This document shows, piece by piece, positions 9,001-18,210 of a DNA stretch of 41,539 bases. Numbering within the stretch: the stretch's first letter is position 1; the number at the start of each line of letters is the position of its first letter. Origin of the DNA: Candidatus Hydrogenedentota bacterium. Lineage in GTDB: Bacteria; Hydrogenedentota; Hydrogenedentia; Hydrogenedentales; JAJRTN01. The position numbers and the translations under genes were made by a program. Under the pieces are notes generated by a model. The model searched no databases, was not told the origin of the DNA, and saw only the letters and a list, made by a program, of their open reading frames with translations. The stretch spans positions 1 through 41,539 of the forward strand of contig JAJRTN010000089.1 in NCBI GenBank assembly GCA_024278275.1, written 5' to 3'.

Positions 9001-9032
9001 ACTGTCCTGAATATGTAATTATTTCGGACAGT
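9001..9032. promoter_or_regulatory. Inverted repeat upstream of the sulfatase-like gene, possible operator
   Basis: ACTGTCC (9001-9007) and GGACAGT (9026-9032) form exact 7-base arms around an AT-rich 18-base centre, about 100 bases upstream of the minus-strand ATG at 8905. The AT-rich spacer stands out from its GC-rich surroundings. An operator or promoter role is inferred from symmetry and position only. Confidence 0.3.
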
Positions 9033-9125
9033 AAGGCGCGGGAGAGAGGGAACCTCCTGTTGATCGCAACCCCTCGACCCCAATGATGCGTATACATACC
9101 CGCCGGCCGCTGGTCTTCACACGAC

Positions 9126-9147
9126 CGTCATCCCCGCGTTCACGGGG
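9126..9147. repeat. Dispersed intergenic repeat, copy B (core only)
   Basis: CGTCATCCCCGCG followed by TTCACGGGG gives the core hairpin of the family without the long tail. It lies between the sulfatase-like gene and the end of oleC. Confidence 0.6.
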
Positions 9148-9182
9148 TTGGCCGTCGGGACGGCGTAAAAGGCGGCGTGTTT

Positions 9183-10835
9183 TCATCGAAGCTGTTCCTC
9201 GGCCCACCGGGCCAGTTTCTCCCGGAATATCTTGGCGTTGTGCCGGATATCAACAGGGAACTGGGGGTGGAACAGAATCGTCTCAACGGAACGGGTCATG
9301 GGGTGGTCGTCGGCGATCTCAAGCAACTCCATGCGCAAGACCTCCTCCGGGATCTCCGGGCACTCGGGACCGCGCTCCACGCAGAGAACGGGGCGTTGTG
9401 CGCCCGGGGGGCCAACGCCGACCAGGGCGGTGCGCCGGACGGCAGGATGGGTGTTGAAGATGCGTTCGCAGGAGATGGTAAACAGATCGCCTTCGCGGGT
9501 CGTCACGCGGTGCGACTTTCGGCCGCACATCCAGAGGCGGCCCGTGTCGTCGAAATAGCCCACGTCGCCCATGCGGTGGTAGAAAGCGTCGCCACCCGCC
9601 GGGATCTTGGCCAGCATGGTCGATTCCTCGCGATTGAAATAGGCCCGGGAAACCATGGGGCCCTTCACGGCGATTTCGCCCATCTTGCCTTCCGGAACAG
9701 GCAACGCATCGGACCACGCCGGGATGGGATCATCGGTGATGCGAATGACCCGGATCTCCGCCCCGGCCACGGGCCGCCCCACGCAGATTCCGGCCCCCAC
9801 ATCGGTCCTTGGCGCGGTTTGCAACAATTCCCGCGCACCGATGTGGGCCAGGGGCAGGGCCTCGGTGGCGCCATAGGACGGGTAAACTTCGGTATCTTCG
9901 CGCAACAGCGACTGGAAACGCTCCAGGGAAGGCAGATTGGCCGGCGCTCCGGCGGAGATGACCCGGCGAAGCGAGGGGAGCGTCAGCCCCCGGGCCTCGC
10001 CGAAACGTCCGACGATCTCGATGATGGCGGGCGAAGCGAACATGTTGGTGGTCTGATGGTCCTCGATGGCGGCCACCAGCTTGGCCGGATCGGCCCGGCC
10101 GGGCCTGCTCGCATCCATGTCGGGCAGGATGGAAGCCATGCCCAGGGCAGGGCCGAAAAGCGCGAAAAGGGGAAAGGTGGAAAGATCCTTCTCCCCCGGT
10201 TCGATGCCATACTCGCGACGCAGGATATCAACCTGGGCGTTGAACATTTCGTGGGTATAGACCGCCCCTTTCGGAATGCCCGTGCTGCCGCTGGTGAAAA
10301 GAATGGCCGCCGTTTCGCCGGACGCGGGGGTCACCGGGGTGAAGGTCTCCCCGCCCCCCCGCCGTAGCGCGGCCAGGGTGGCGCCTCCCCAGAAAAGCCT
10401 GTGGCCCACGGTGACAAGACTACGCAGGGTCGGTTTGCCCCAGCCCAGGAGAACGCGGGCGGCATGGGCCCTGGGAATGCCCACAAAAGCCTCGGGCCTA
10501 GCCTCGGAAAGGCAGGTCTTGAGGTTGCGAATTCCCATGCCGGGGTCCACCATGATCGGCACGGCGCCAACCTTGAACAGGGCGAATGTAAGGGCGAAGA
10601 ATTCAAGGCCGGGCCTGACCATGAGCACCGTCCGAACACCGCGACCGATTTCGGCCCGGATCAGGCCGTTGGCGATACGGTTGCTCTCCGTTTCGAGTTC
10701 ACGGAACGTGTAGCACCCATACCGCGATTTACCGCCCGCGCCGGCCCGCTGCACAGCCACCGCCAGGCCGTCGGGCAACGTGTCCGCCATCGCGGGCAGA
10801 TGGGCCGCGATATTTACCATGTCATGATCCGTCAT
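9183..10835 (-). CDS. oleC: OleC, AMP-forming beta-lactone synthetase of olefin biosynthesis
   Basis: This 550-residue member of the ANL adenylation superfamily is OleC-like. OleC activates a 2-alkyl-3-hydroxy acid with ATP and closes a beta-lactone. Visible motifs are the ATP-binding TSGSTGIPKG (residues 181-190), the YGATE motif, the hinge region GRKSHRVTTREG and the C-terminal PVDIRHNAKIFREKL with the conserved lysine. The segment MVRPGLEFFALTFALF with VDPGMGIRNLK is characteristic of the OleC branch rather than of acyl-CoA ligases. The ATG at 10835 overlaps the oleB stop by four bases (ATGA), so the two are translationally coupled. The upstream frame to 10967 lies inside oleB and is discarded. 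The oleA and oleD partners are not in the window. Confidence 0.88.
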   Translation of the reverse strand: MTDHDMVNIAAHLPAMADTLPDGLAVAVQRAGAGGKSRYGCYTFRELETESNRIANGLIRAEIGRGVRTVLMVRPGLEFFALTFALFKVGAVPIMVDPGMGIRNLKTCLSEARPEAFVGIPRAHAARVLLGWGKPTLRSLVTVGHRLFWGGATLAALRRGGGETFTPVTPASGETAAILFTSGSTGIPKGAVYTHEMFNAQVDILRREYGIEPGEKDLSTFPLFALFGPALGMASILPDMDASRPGRADPAKLVAAIEDHQTTNMFASPAIIEIVGRFGEARGLTLPSLRRVISAGAPANLPSLERFQSLLREDTEVYPSYGATEALPLAHIGARELLQTAPRTDVGAGICVGRPVAGAEIRVIRITDDPIPAWSDALPVPEGKMGEIAVKGPMVSRAYFNREESTMLAKIPAGGDAFYHRMGDVGYFDDTGRLWMCGRKSHRVTTREGDLFTISCERIFNTHPAVRRTALVGVGPPGAQRPVLCVERGPECPEIPEEVLRMELLEIADDHPMTRSVETILFHPQFPVDIRHNAKIFREKLARWAEEQLR

Positions 10836-11737
10836 TGCATTTCCTTCGTCACCGCCCGCAAATGTTCCACAATAAGAGGCACCACCTCCTCCGCCGCGTC
10901 TTCCAGGACATAGTGTCCACAATCCTCGAAACGATGAACCCGAGCCTCGGGAAGGAGGCGGCTCCATTGGTCGAGAAAATGCCGGTCGAAAACAAAATCC
11001 TTCATGCCCCAGCAGATCAACGTGGGATTTTTTCGGAACTGCTGTAATGCCTCACCCACTTCCGTGACCAGGGCATAGCCCCGGTCTCCGGGCCGAAGGG
11101 GGATATCCTGCACGAAACGCAGGGTGGCGATACGGTTCTTCCACGAGTCATAGGGCAGACAATAGAGATCGCGCAGGGCCTTGGACATGGGATTGCGCTT
11201 GCACCCCACATGGGCGGCGGCCCGGCTGAAGGCGTTCCCCCCGCGAATCAGCAAGGCGCCCATCCAAGTGCGGCAGACCCACAGGAGCGGCGGAAATGAC
11301 TTGCTCCGGGGAAGGTGAAAGGCGGCGGTGTTCAAGAGGACCAGCCGCGCGATGCGGTCGGGGTGGCGGTGGGCGTAGGCCATGCCGATCATGCCGCCCC
11401 AGTCATGGACAACGAGATGTACGGGGCCATCCGGGTTCAGGTGGTCCAGCAGAACCTCCAGGTCGTCAACGCGCCGTTTGAGGGTGTAGGGATAGCGGTC
11501 GTCGCCCGGCTTTTCGGAAAAGCCGCAGCCTATGTGATCGGGCACGATGCAGCGGAATTCACCACGCAGCGCCAACACCAGGCGACGGTAGTAAAAAGAC
11601 CACGACGGGTTTCCGTGGAGCATCACCACGGGCGGACCGTCGCCCTCGTCAAGGTAATGGTAACGCAGACCGTCCAAGTCCAGGAAGTGGTTTTCAAAAG
11701 GATATTCAGTTTCGAGTTTCAAGGGTTGGTCAGCCAT
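10832..11737 (-). CDS. oleB: OleB, beta-lactone decarboxylase (haloalkane-dehalogenase-like)
   Basis: OleB converts the beta-lactone made by OleC into a cis-alkene and CO2. This 301-residue alpha/beta-hydrolase has the oxyanion motif HGNPSWSFYYR (from residue 41) and the nucleophile elbow VVHDWGGMIGM with Asp112 instead of Ser. The acid region is CWGMKDFVFD, and the general-base histidine is in DCGHYVLED (His275). LLNTAAFHLP and FVFD followed by FLDQW are typical of OleB rather than of true dehalogenases. The ATG at 11737 is where similarity begins; the frame continues upstream to 11995 through low-complexity Pro/Arg/Gly codons. It is the first gene of a two-gene oleBC operon. Confidence 0.87.
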   Translation of the reverse strand: MADQPLKLETEYPFENHFLDLDGLRYHYLDEGDGPPVVMLHGNPSWSFYYRRLVLALRGEFRCIVPDHIGCGFSEKPGDDRYPYTLKRRVDDLEVLLDHLNPDGPVHLVVHDWGGMIGMAYAHRHPDRIARLVLLNTAAFHLPRSKSFPPLLWVCRTWMGALLIRGGNAFSRAAAHVGCKRNPMSKALRDLYCLPYDSWKNRIATLRFVQDIPLRPGDRGYALVTEVGEALQQFRKNPTLICWGMKDFVFDRHFLDQWSRLLPEARVHRFEDCGHYVLEDAAEEVVPLIVEHLRAVTKEMQ

Positions 11738-12380
11738 GTTGAAGTATTGTGAGCGGCCTGCCGCTCCATTGTCACGAACACCGGGTATTCGGACCGGCCC
11801 GGGAGGCGCAAGCCGCTCCGCGCCTGTCCCGGGATTCCCACGTGGCGAAGGGGGCGTCTCCAAACGCCCGTTCACCGCCGCCCGGGGCTCAATCGGCGCT
11901 GCGGTGAAATGCCGCGCCACAAGCACCCCGACCCGGTCAAGCCGGAGCCGGGAATCGCCTCCACGGAGAGCCGTTATCGTCATCCCCGCGAACACGGGGT
12001 TCCACGGGAATGACGGAAGGGAAAGGCAAACACGTTTTTGTGACCATCGGTACCGAACTTCAGGAATAAGGGACTATAGTAAGTGCCGGTCTTTGCGCCG
12101 GCTCCCGCCGACATCCGGAACAGCCATGGAAAAGCGAGATGGACATTGTAACACAGAGGCATGAGCGTGCATGGATTGAAACGGCCTGGGGCGCGGGCGG
12201 CCTCTTGGCGCCTGCCGGACCGGGCCAGGATTACTGGCTAAATTGAGAGAAAACTGTTATAACGGAGATGGGTGGATCGTGCGTGGCACGGTTCCGGCGT
12301 GACAGGCGCCGGGCGACGGACGGCGGAGAGCGTTCGGAGGTCGCCTGAAGGAGGGTTTGAGGTTCTTTGGAGAGGGTGCC
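11738..12380. other. Divergent intergenic region between oleB and the CNB gene
   Basis: These 643 bases separate the minus-strand oleBC operon from the plus-strand signalling pair and should hold both promoters. The right part contains an AT-rich patch with a possible -10 TATAAC at 12258-12263 but no good -35 for it. Dispersed repeat copy C lies at 11978-12054. No protein gene is supported here. Confidence 0.5.
11978..12054. repeat. Dispersed intergenic repeat, copy C
   Basis: The core CGTCATCCCCGCG-AACACGGGG is followed by CGGGAATGACGGAAGGGA, GGCAAACACGTTTTTGTG and ACCATCGGTACCG. From CGGGAATG onward it matches copy A at almost every base over about 50 bases, although the interior between core and tail is much shorter here. 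Confidence 0.75.
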
Positions 12381-12824
12381 ATGAAGGCCGATAAGGAGAC
12401 GAAATACCGGCGCTATGCTGAAAAAATACGCATTTTCCAGGGCTTGAAAGCAAGCGAGGTGGCGGATATATTGCACCGGGGCCGCGTGGTGTACTTTCAC
12501 GAAGGACAAACGGTTTTTCACGAAGGCATGCTTGGGACGAATCTCTTTGTCGTGCTCAGCGGCGAGGTGGCGATCAAAAGCAAGAATCAGCTTATATCCA
12601 CCTGTCGGGTGGGGGACGCCTTCGGGGAGATGGCCGCGCTCAACCGGCGGCCACGGACAGCGTCCGCGGTCGCGCAACTCCCGTCAAAGCTGCTGACCTT
12701 GGATGAGGGGCAGTTGGTGGAGTATCTTGATAAGGCATTGGCCGTGAAGGTTCTGCTGAATATCATTCATGTGCTGAGTGAAAGACTGGAGTTGGCGAAC
12801 ACGGAGATTGCGCGGTTCCGCTGA
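12381..12824 (+). CDS. Stand-alone cyclic nucleotide-binding domain protein
   Basis: The 147-residue protein is a single CNB domain. The beta-barrel is preceded by KIRIFQGLKASEVADIL, and the glycine-bearing turns FHEGMLGTNLFVVLSGEV follow. The phosphate-binding cassette FGEMAALNRRPRTASA (81-96) keeps the Glu and the Arg-Thr-Ala-Ser core used to bind cAMP or cGMP. No helix-turn-helix follows, so it is not a CRP-type transcription factor; the C-terminus is a helical tail. The ATG at 12381 has GGAGAGG upstream; an in-frame TTG at 12357 is less likely. The STAS gene follows after 60 bases, suggesting an operon in which nucleotide binding tunes a partner-switching protein. That functional link is inferred. 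Confidence 0.85.
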   Translation: MKADKETKYRRYAEKIRIFQGLKASEVADILHRGRVVYFHEGQTVFHEGMLGTNLFVVLSGEVAIKSKNQLISTCRVGDAFGEMAALNRRPRTASAVAQLPSKLLTLDEGQLVEYLDKALAVKVLLNIIHVLSERLELANTEIARFR

Positions 12825-12884
12825 ATACGCCAAGGGTCGGGAACGGACGGGGCCGGCGCGCCCCGCCATGGCGAGGAGTGTTCC

Positions 12885-13382
12885 ATGGGAAAGGGTGAAG
12901 TACTGTATGCACAGCATGAAGGGCTTGTAGTCCTCAAGTTTGTCGGACAGATCCGGCTGGGCGATTCCTACGGCGCCAGCGCCGCGCTCAACAACTTCCT
13001 GGACGAACTCTTCGAGAAGGGCGGCTTCGACAACGTGCTGATTGATCTCACCGAGGCCGAAAGCATCGACAGCACGAACTTGGGCCTGCTCGCCAAGATC
13101 ACGCGGTTCATGAAAGAGAAGCACGGGCGCAATGCCTCCATCATTTCCACGAACCCGGACATCACGGCCGCACTTGACAGTGTGGGCTTCAGCGCGGTCT
13201 TCGACATCTACAAGGAGCCGCAACAGGCTCCCGTCGATATGAAAACGCTGAAAGAAGCCACGGAGCCGGAATCGGATTTCTCGGTCATGGTCCTCGCGGC
13301 CCATAAGGCCCTGTGCGATCTCAACGAGAAGAACAAGGAAACCTTCAAGAACCTCATCGAGATCTTCGAACAGGAGGTTTAG
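12885..13382 (+). CDS. STAS-domain protein (anti-sigma factor antagonist-like)
   Basis: The first 110 residues form a STAS domain. The strand [13 protein letters not shown] and the helix following [22 protein letters not shown] place the possible phosphoacceptor Ser63/Thr64 where SpoIIAA-type antagonists are phosphorylated. Residues 115-165 are an extension rich in acidic and Lys residues, probably helical ([19 protein letters not shown]), which ordinary antagonists lack. AAGGA-like bases and GGAGTGTTCC precede the ATG. No kinase or phosphatase partner is adjacent. The last 29 bases overlap the 3' end of the convergent radical SAM gene. Confidence 0.85.
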   Translation: MGKGEVLYAQHEGLVVLKFVGQIRLGDSYGASAALNNFLDELFEKGGFDNVLIDLTEAESIDSTNLGLLAKITRFMKEKHGRNASIISTNPDITAALDSVGFSAVFDIYKEPQQAPVDMKTLKEATEPESDFSVMVLAAHKALCDLNEKNKETFKNLIEIFEQEV

Positions 13383-15186
13383 TTTCGCGGCGCGGGACCG
13401 GCCGGTTCCGCGGAACGAGAATACGGTGTTGCCGCCGGCGTTCCCTGTCGGTACGGGCCACGGGGATGGGGTTTCCCCCGGTGTCGATGCCCCCGTAATA
13501 CATGGCCGTGGCCACCGTGCCCGGCGTGGGAATGAAACACTGCACCTGCCGCGGGCTCCAGTTCCGTTCACGCAGCCATCGCGCCAACGCCCGCATATCC
13601 TCATCGGTGCAGCCGGGAAAGGCGGAGATCAGGTAGGGGATGACGAATTGTTCCTTGCCCGCCGCCTCCGAGGCCTCGCCAAAGAGGGCCAGGAACGCCT
13701 CGAAGCGGGCGAAGGGCGGTTTCCGCATGAGTGCCAGCACCCGGTCGTTCACGTGCTCCGGCGCGATTTTCAACTGCCCCCCCACGAACTCCGAGACCAA
13801 CGCGCGCAGGTGCCGGCCATTTCCCTCCGCCAGGTCGTAGCGCACGCCGCTCGCAAGGCGCAGATGTTTTACCCCGTCGATGCGCTGCAAGGCACGGAGC
13901 ATACGCACCTGCGCGCCTTCGCGGGTTTGAAAATGGGGGCAGATCTTCGGCGTAAGACAGTCGTGCCGTTCGCAGACCGACGGGTCCGCCGTGCAGCGGG
14001 CGCCCCACATGTTGGCCGTGGGACCGCCCACGTCGGTGACGCTCCCCGTCCAGTCCGGGTGTTGCGCCAGGGATTCCACCTCCCGGCGCAGGGATTGTGC
14101 GCTTCGTGACCGGATTCCCCGGCCCTGGTGCAGGGTGATGGAGCAGAAGGAGCACCCCCCCGCGCAACCCCGGTGGGAAGTCACGCTGAACCGGATCATT
14201 TCCGCCGCGGGAATGGGCTCCCTGTAGGATGGGTGGGCACGGCGGGTGAAAGGCAGTGCGTACAGGGCATCCAGTTCTTCCGTGTCGAGGGGAGCCGCGG
14301 GCGGCGTCATGGCGACCACGCGGCCGCCCGATTCCTGCACGGCCCAGGCCTTGCCCTGGTGTACCTGTTCTTCCAGGGCCAGGGTGGCCTCCATGAGGCG
14401 CGTCCCATCCGACACGATGGCCTCATGGGAAGGCAAAACCACCAGGGGCGCGTCGCCGGGGCCGTGGCGAAGCGCTTGCAGCGCCTCCAGGGAAGGCGCG
14501 GCGAAGACCGTGCCGGGAATGCCCGGCAGCGCGCGGGCGGGGTGCCGGGCTTCGGGCGGTACGCCCCGCAACCGCTCGGCCACCGCCCGAATGGCACGCT
14601 CCCCCATGCCATAAACCAACAGGTCCGCCTTGCTGTCCAAAAGAATGGAGCGGCGGAGACGGTCGCTCCAGAAGTCATAGTGCGTGGCGCGACGAAGGGA
14701 GGCTTCCACCCCGCCCAGCACCACGGGCAGGCCGGGGAAGGCCTGACGAAGCAGGTTGGTGTAGACAATGCCCGCCCGGTTGGGCCGCGCCCCGTGGCGG
14801 CCGCCGGGGGTATAGGCATCATCATGGCGCAGCTTCCGAAAGGCCGTGTAGTGGGCCAGCATGGAGTCCATCGTGCCCGCCGAGACCCCCGCGAAGAGAC
14901 GGGGCCGCCCGAGCTTTGTCATGTCGTCGGGCCGGTCCCACCGGGGCTGGGCGACAATACCCACGCGAAAGCCCTTCGCTTCCAGCCACCGCCCCAGGAG
15001 CGCCACGCCGAAGGAAGGATGGTCCACGTAAGCGTCGCCCGTAACCAGCAGCACATCCAGGGCATCCCAACCCCGCGCTTTCATTTCCGCGCGCGACATG
15101 GGAAGGGGCGCGCAGGGAAGCTCCGGGTTGGACACGGGGGCGTGCTGTTTTGGCATGGACGAATCAACCTTGTGTTTGGGGCACAT
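13354..15186 (-). CDS. YgiQ family (UPF0313) radical SAM protein
   Basis: The 610-residue protein has the YgiQ hallmarks. The N-terminal segment [26 protein letters not shown] is cobalamin-binding-like and is followed by [28 protein letters not shown] comes next, and the radical SAM cluster site is CAGGCSFC in [20 protein letters not shown]. Downstream motifs [14 protein letters not shown] and [13 protein letters not shown] are also typical. No physiological reaction is established for this family to my knowledge. Escherichia coli YgiQ is longer, about 739 residues, because of a further C-terminal region. The start could also be the ATG at 15156. The gene begins 29 bases after the glycyl radical enzyme stop, in the same orientation, so cotranscription is likely. 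Confidence 0.9.
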   Translation of the reverse strand: MCPKHKVDSSMPKQHAPVSNPELPCAPLPMSRAEMKARGWDALDVLLVTGDAYVDHPSFGVALLGRWLEAKGFRVGIVAQPRWDRPDDMTKLGRPRLFAGVSAGTMDSMLAHYTAFRKLRHDDAYTPGGRHGARPNRAGIVYTNLLRQAFPGLPVVLGGVEASLRRATHYDFWSDRLRRSILLDSKADLLVYGMGERAIRAVAERLRGVPPEARHPARALPGIPGTVFAAPSLEALQALRHGPGDAPLVVLPSHEAIVSDGTRLMEATLALEEQVHQGKAWAVQESGGRVVAMTPPAAPLDTEELDALYALPFTRRAHPSYREPIPAAEMIRFSVTSHRGCAGGCSFCSITLHQGRGIRSRSAQSLRREVESLAQHPDWTGSVTDVGGPTANMWGARCTADPSVCERHDCLTPKICPHFQTREGAQVRMLRALQRIDGVKHLRLASGVRYDLAEGNGRHLRALVSEFVGGQLKIAPEHVNDRVLALMRKPPFARFEAFLALFGEASEAAGKEQFVIPYLISAFPGCTDEDMRALARWLRERNWSPRQVQCFIPTPGTVATAMYYGGIDTGGNPIPVARTDRERRRQHRILVPRNRPVPRRETKPPVRRSR

Positions 15187-15215
15187 TGACTTTCCGCAAA
15201 GGACACTTCAAGGAA

Positions 15216-17384
15216 TCAGGCAACCCTTCCCGTAAGACCCGAGGCCATTTCAGCCCGGCGTATCAGTTCGTCCTGCTCCTCGGCCGACAACTCCACGAAC
15301 CGGGCATTGAGGCCGGCCACACGGACCACCAGCCCTTGATAGCGCTCGGGATGAACCCGGGCCTTGCGGAGGGTGTTCGCGTCCAGTACGTTGACCTGCA
15401 ATTCCTGGCCCCCACCATGAAAAAACGCTTCGGCCAATCCGCGAATGACGGTGGGGTGCGCCTGCGCACCGGCGGGCAGCGTCAGGTTCAGATTGTAGAT
15501 GCCGGTAAACCATTGCGCGGCGTCCAACTTCAGCACGCTGTTGAGCATTGCCGTGGGCCCGTTGCTTTGCGTGCCCATCACCGGACCGATGCTGTCGCCC
15601 ACCGGTGCGCCGCCTTCCCGCCCGTCGAGGGTCGGCCCCAGGCGGCGGCCGTCTAAATGGTGCAGAGAGCGCACCACATGACACACCGCGAAGGGAGGGA
15701 GGCCCGCCTTCCCGGCCACCTCGCGCAGGGCACGGTCGCGGCATACGTTGAGCGCAACCGCCAGCCGGTCGGCCTCATCGTTGTCATCTCCCCATTTCGG
15801 CGCTTCCGCAATGGTCTCCAATATCTTCGGGTCTCGCGCCTGGACACCCGCAAGCAAGTCGCCAACGCGGTGATGCCCACGCGTAACGAGATGTTCAATG
15901 ACCACGAGAACATTCACGGCATTGGCCGTGCCGCGAATGTAAAAGCCGTATAGGTCGGGATAGCGCATCCCCCGCAGCAGGTCCTGTCCCGATTCCGCGC
16001 AGGCGGGACACAAGGCGCTGCAGAAAGGGAAGGGCCGTTCGGCGGCATATTGGGCCAGGCGCGCGCGGCGTGCGGTTAACCCGGCTTCCGCCAAGTCGTG
16101 GACCCTCCGTTCGTAAGCGTCGAGGACATATTCCGTATTGCACGCCTCATCGGGAAGGCCCCGAACAAGGGCGTCTATCACGTTCAGGTCGTTGAAGCCC
16201 ATGCCTATGGAATTGGCCGATTGACAGCAGCGACCGGGGATCCCAAGTTCGTTGCAGCCCACGATACAGTAGTCCCAGGCATCCGGCGCGGTAACGCCGG
16301 CCGCCAGCAAACCGGGAACCACCTGGTGGTCGTTGACCAGCAGGGGCATGGAACGCCCGGCTGATAACATGGACAGCCCGCGCTCCCACACCGCCGGCTC
16401 CAAACCTTCATGACAGCGCAGAAAAAGGTGGGGGTCGCTGACCGGCGTTTTGTCGAAGGCGTCGAGGAACGCGAGGGTCACGGCGGAACACGCGTCTCCT
16501 TCGGGAGCCGCGCCGCCGATGGTAATCGCCTGCGTTTTGGATCCGCGGCCCAAGAAACTGTTGGAGGCGATGCGAAGCAGGAAGGCGCGAATCAGGTTAA
16601 CGCTTTGTTCGGGATTATCCTCGACTTCCGAGCGGAAGCGCGCCAGTGCGCGGTCGGGCAGACCGATGGACATGGACATGCCCTGTCCCTCGATCACGCC
16701 GGCCATGTGAACAAGCGCCATGGCCTGCAACCCCTCGAACAGGTTTCTCGCCGGTTGGGCCGGCACATGCCGGCACGCCGCCGCCATCCTGCGCAAACAG
16801 ACGGCCACATCCGGATCATCCGTTTGTGACGCGGCTTCCTCGGCCGCCTGCGCGTACCGGTGCGCCCATTCGATGACGGCCCGGCACGAGACCGCCATGG
16901 CCTCGCGAAACACCCGGTTCTCCGGCGGCAGGTCGTCGCGCCGCTTTTCCAGGGACGCGACGATTGAATCGAGGCCCCGGTTCACGACCAGATCAAGATC
17001 CAGGCTCATGTGACCGATGCCGCCATGACCGCCAAACTGCCGGTCCCGCCAAAAGACCCGGATGTCGGGGGGGATCTTACCGTCGAGAAAACCCTTGAGT
17101 TCCGAATGCTCCAGGGCAACCTGCGCATCTTCGTCGAAGCCGAATTCCGGAATCAACATCCACGCCCGGGGCACGGAGGATGTGTTGCCCGCGAACACGG
17201 GATTACTGAGCAGGTCAAGACGCATGTTACGAAGGACATGCTCGAAAACCCGGGCGCGCAGGATAGGGACCGGTTCGTCCGCGTAGCGGGCGTAGGCTTC
17301 CGTCACCAGGCGGGCGCGGTCAAGACAGACCGTATCCGTCGCTGAAAACAGGCGATCTTCCATACGCTTCAGGAGATGCTTCAC
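15216..17384 (-). CDS. Glycyl radical enzyme of unknown substrate (PFL/glycerol dehydratase superfamily)
   Basis: The 722-residue protein has the two defining sites of glycyl radical enzymes. The thiyl cysteine is in DYCIVGCNELG (Cys377), and the C-terminal loop RVAGLNARF holds the radical glycine about 31 residues from the end (Gly691). The cysteine motif reads GCNE where eliminases such as glycerol or choline lyase have GCVE, and the glycine loop has LN where YS is usual, so this is not pyruvate formate-lyase or a well-known lyase. The GTG at 17384 is preferred because GGAGG lies seven bases upstream and GTGA overlaps the activase stop; an in-frame TTG lies at 17390. The enzyme would be destroyed by oxygen. 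Confidence 0.88.
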   Translation of the reverse strand: MKHLLKRMEDRLFSATDTVCLDRARLVTEAYARYADEPVPILRARVFEHVLRNMRLDLLSNPVFAGNTSSVPRAWMLIPEFGFDEDAQVALEHSELKGFLDGKIPPDIRVFWRDRQFGGHGGIGHMSLDLDLVVNRGLDSIVASLEKRRDDLPPENRVFREAMAVSCRAVIEWAHRYAQAAEEAASQTDDPDVAVCLRRMAAACRHVPAQPARNLFEGLQAMALVHMAGVIEGQGMSMSIGLPDRALARFRSEVEDNPEQSVNLIRAFLLRIASNSFLGRGSKTQAITIGGAAPEGDACSAVTLAFLDAFDKTPVSDPHLFLRCHEGLEPAVWERGLSMLSAGRSMPLLVNDHQVVPGLLAAGVTAPDAWDYCIVGCNELGIPGRCCQSANSIGMGFNDLNVIDALVRGLPDEACNTEYVLDAYERRVHDLAEAGLTARRARLAQYAAERPFPFCSALCPACAESGQDLLRGMRYPDLYGFYIRGTANAVNVLVVIEHLVTRGHHRVGDLLAGVQARDPKILETIAEAPKWGDDNDEADRLAVALNVCRDRALREVAGKAGLPPFAVCHVVRSLHHLDGRRLGPTLDGREGGAPVGDSIGPVMGTQSNGPTAMLNSVLKLDAAQWFTGIYNLNLTLPAGAQAHPTVIRGLAEAFFHGGGQELQVNVLDANTLRKARVHPERYQGLVVRVAGLNARFVELSAEEQDELIRRAEMASGLTGRVA

Positions 17385-18103
17385 CAGCAAACCTCCACGG
17401 GATTGTCGGCGCGGCGGAGCATGGTCTCCGCCTTGCGGCAGACGGACGCCTCTACCGTCGGGTCCACGGATCCCGCAACGCCGATGCCGTGTCCGGGCAG
17501 CAGTTGAATTCTCGCGGGGGTGGGCAGATCGGCAAGAAACCCCGCGATTCCGTCAAGACTTTCACTATCGTCATTATACCCCCGGATCAACGGAATGCGT
17601 ACCCAAACAGACGCCGCCCGGCGATGCAGCAGCGTCCGCAGGTTCGACAGGACGGGTTTAAGGTCTCCCCCGCACGCCCTATGGAAGGCCTCCCCATTCA
17701 CGGTCTTGAGATCAAACAGCCAGAGCGAGGTAAATACATCCAGCAGGGAAATCGAAGCGGCGGGACCGAAACCCGCGGTTTCCACGCAGCAATGATAACC
17801 GTGCGCCTTGAGGGCTGCCAGAAAAGAAGCGCCCCCATCCGCCTGCAAGAGGGGTTCGCCCCCCGAAAGCGTAACTCCCCCGCCACTGTGTACCCAGTAC
17901 CGTGCGTCACGTTCCACCTCGCGTACCAACGTCTCGACCCGACGCGGAGTTCCCCCGGGGGATTCCGGCTGCATGGCGGGATTGTGGCACCACCAGCAAC
18001 GGAGCGGGCATCCTTGCAGGAAGACGACGGTTCGGATTCCCGGACCGTCCTGCACGCAGAAGCGTTGCACGGCATGAATCGTGAGGGTCGTTGATGTACT
18101 CAT
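17381..18103 (-). CDS. Glycyl radical enzyme activating enzyme (radical SAM)
   Basis: The 240-residue protein reductively cleaves S-adenosylmethionine to place the radical on the downstream enzyme. It shows the activase signature CVQDGPGIRTVVFLQGCPLR with the cluster cysteines C32, C36 and C39 (CPLRCWWC). GVTLSGGEPLLQ, the family SAM-binding motif, and VRIPLIRGYND follow. It lacks the two-cluster ferredoxin insertion of glycerol-dehydratase-type activases, so its size matches PflA. It overlaps the glycyl radical enzyme by four bases (GTGA), an unambiguous enzyme-activase pair. Confidence 0.93.
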   Translation of the reverse strand: MSTSTTLTIHAVQRFCVQDGPGIRTVVFLQGCPLRCWWCHNPAMQPESPGGTPRRVETLVREVERDARYWVHSGGGVTLSGGEPLLQADGGASFLAALKAHGYHCCVETAGFGPAASISLLDVFTSLWLFDLKTVNGEAFHRACGGDLKPVLSNLRTLLHRRAASVWVRIPLIRGYNDDSESLDGIAGFLADLPTPARIQLLPGHGIGVAGSVDPTVEASVCRKAETMLRRADNPVEVCW

Positions 18104-18210
18104 GGGCGCCTTTCAGGGAACAACCATCATAAGGTCTGACCGCACGCGCCGGCAATGGGCGGGCCTATCCTGCCCGTTCGGCCCGCCATGGTTCCTGGCC
18201 GTGACGTTCT

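Noticed and set aside
10832-11737. Haloalkane dehalogenase
   Set aside because: The fold and Asp nucleophile are shared, but coupling to oleC and the FVFD/FLDQW pattern favour OleB.
15216-17384. Pyruvate formate-lyase
   Set aside because: PFL has adjacent cysteines at the active site and a RVSGYA-type glycine loop; this enzyme has one cysteine in GCNE and RVAGLN.
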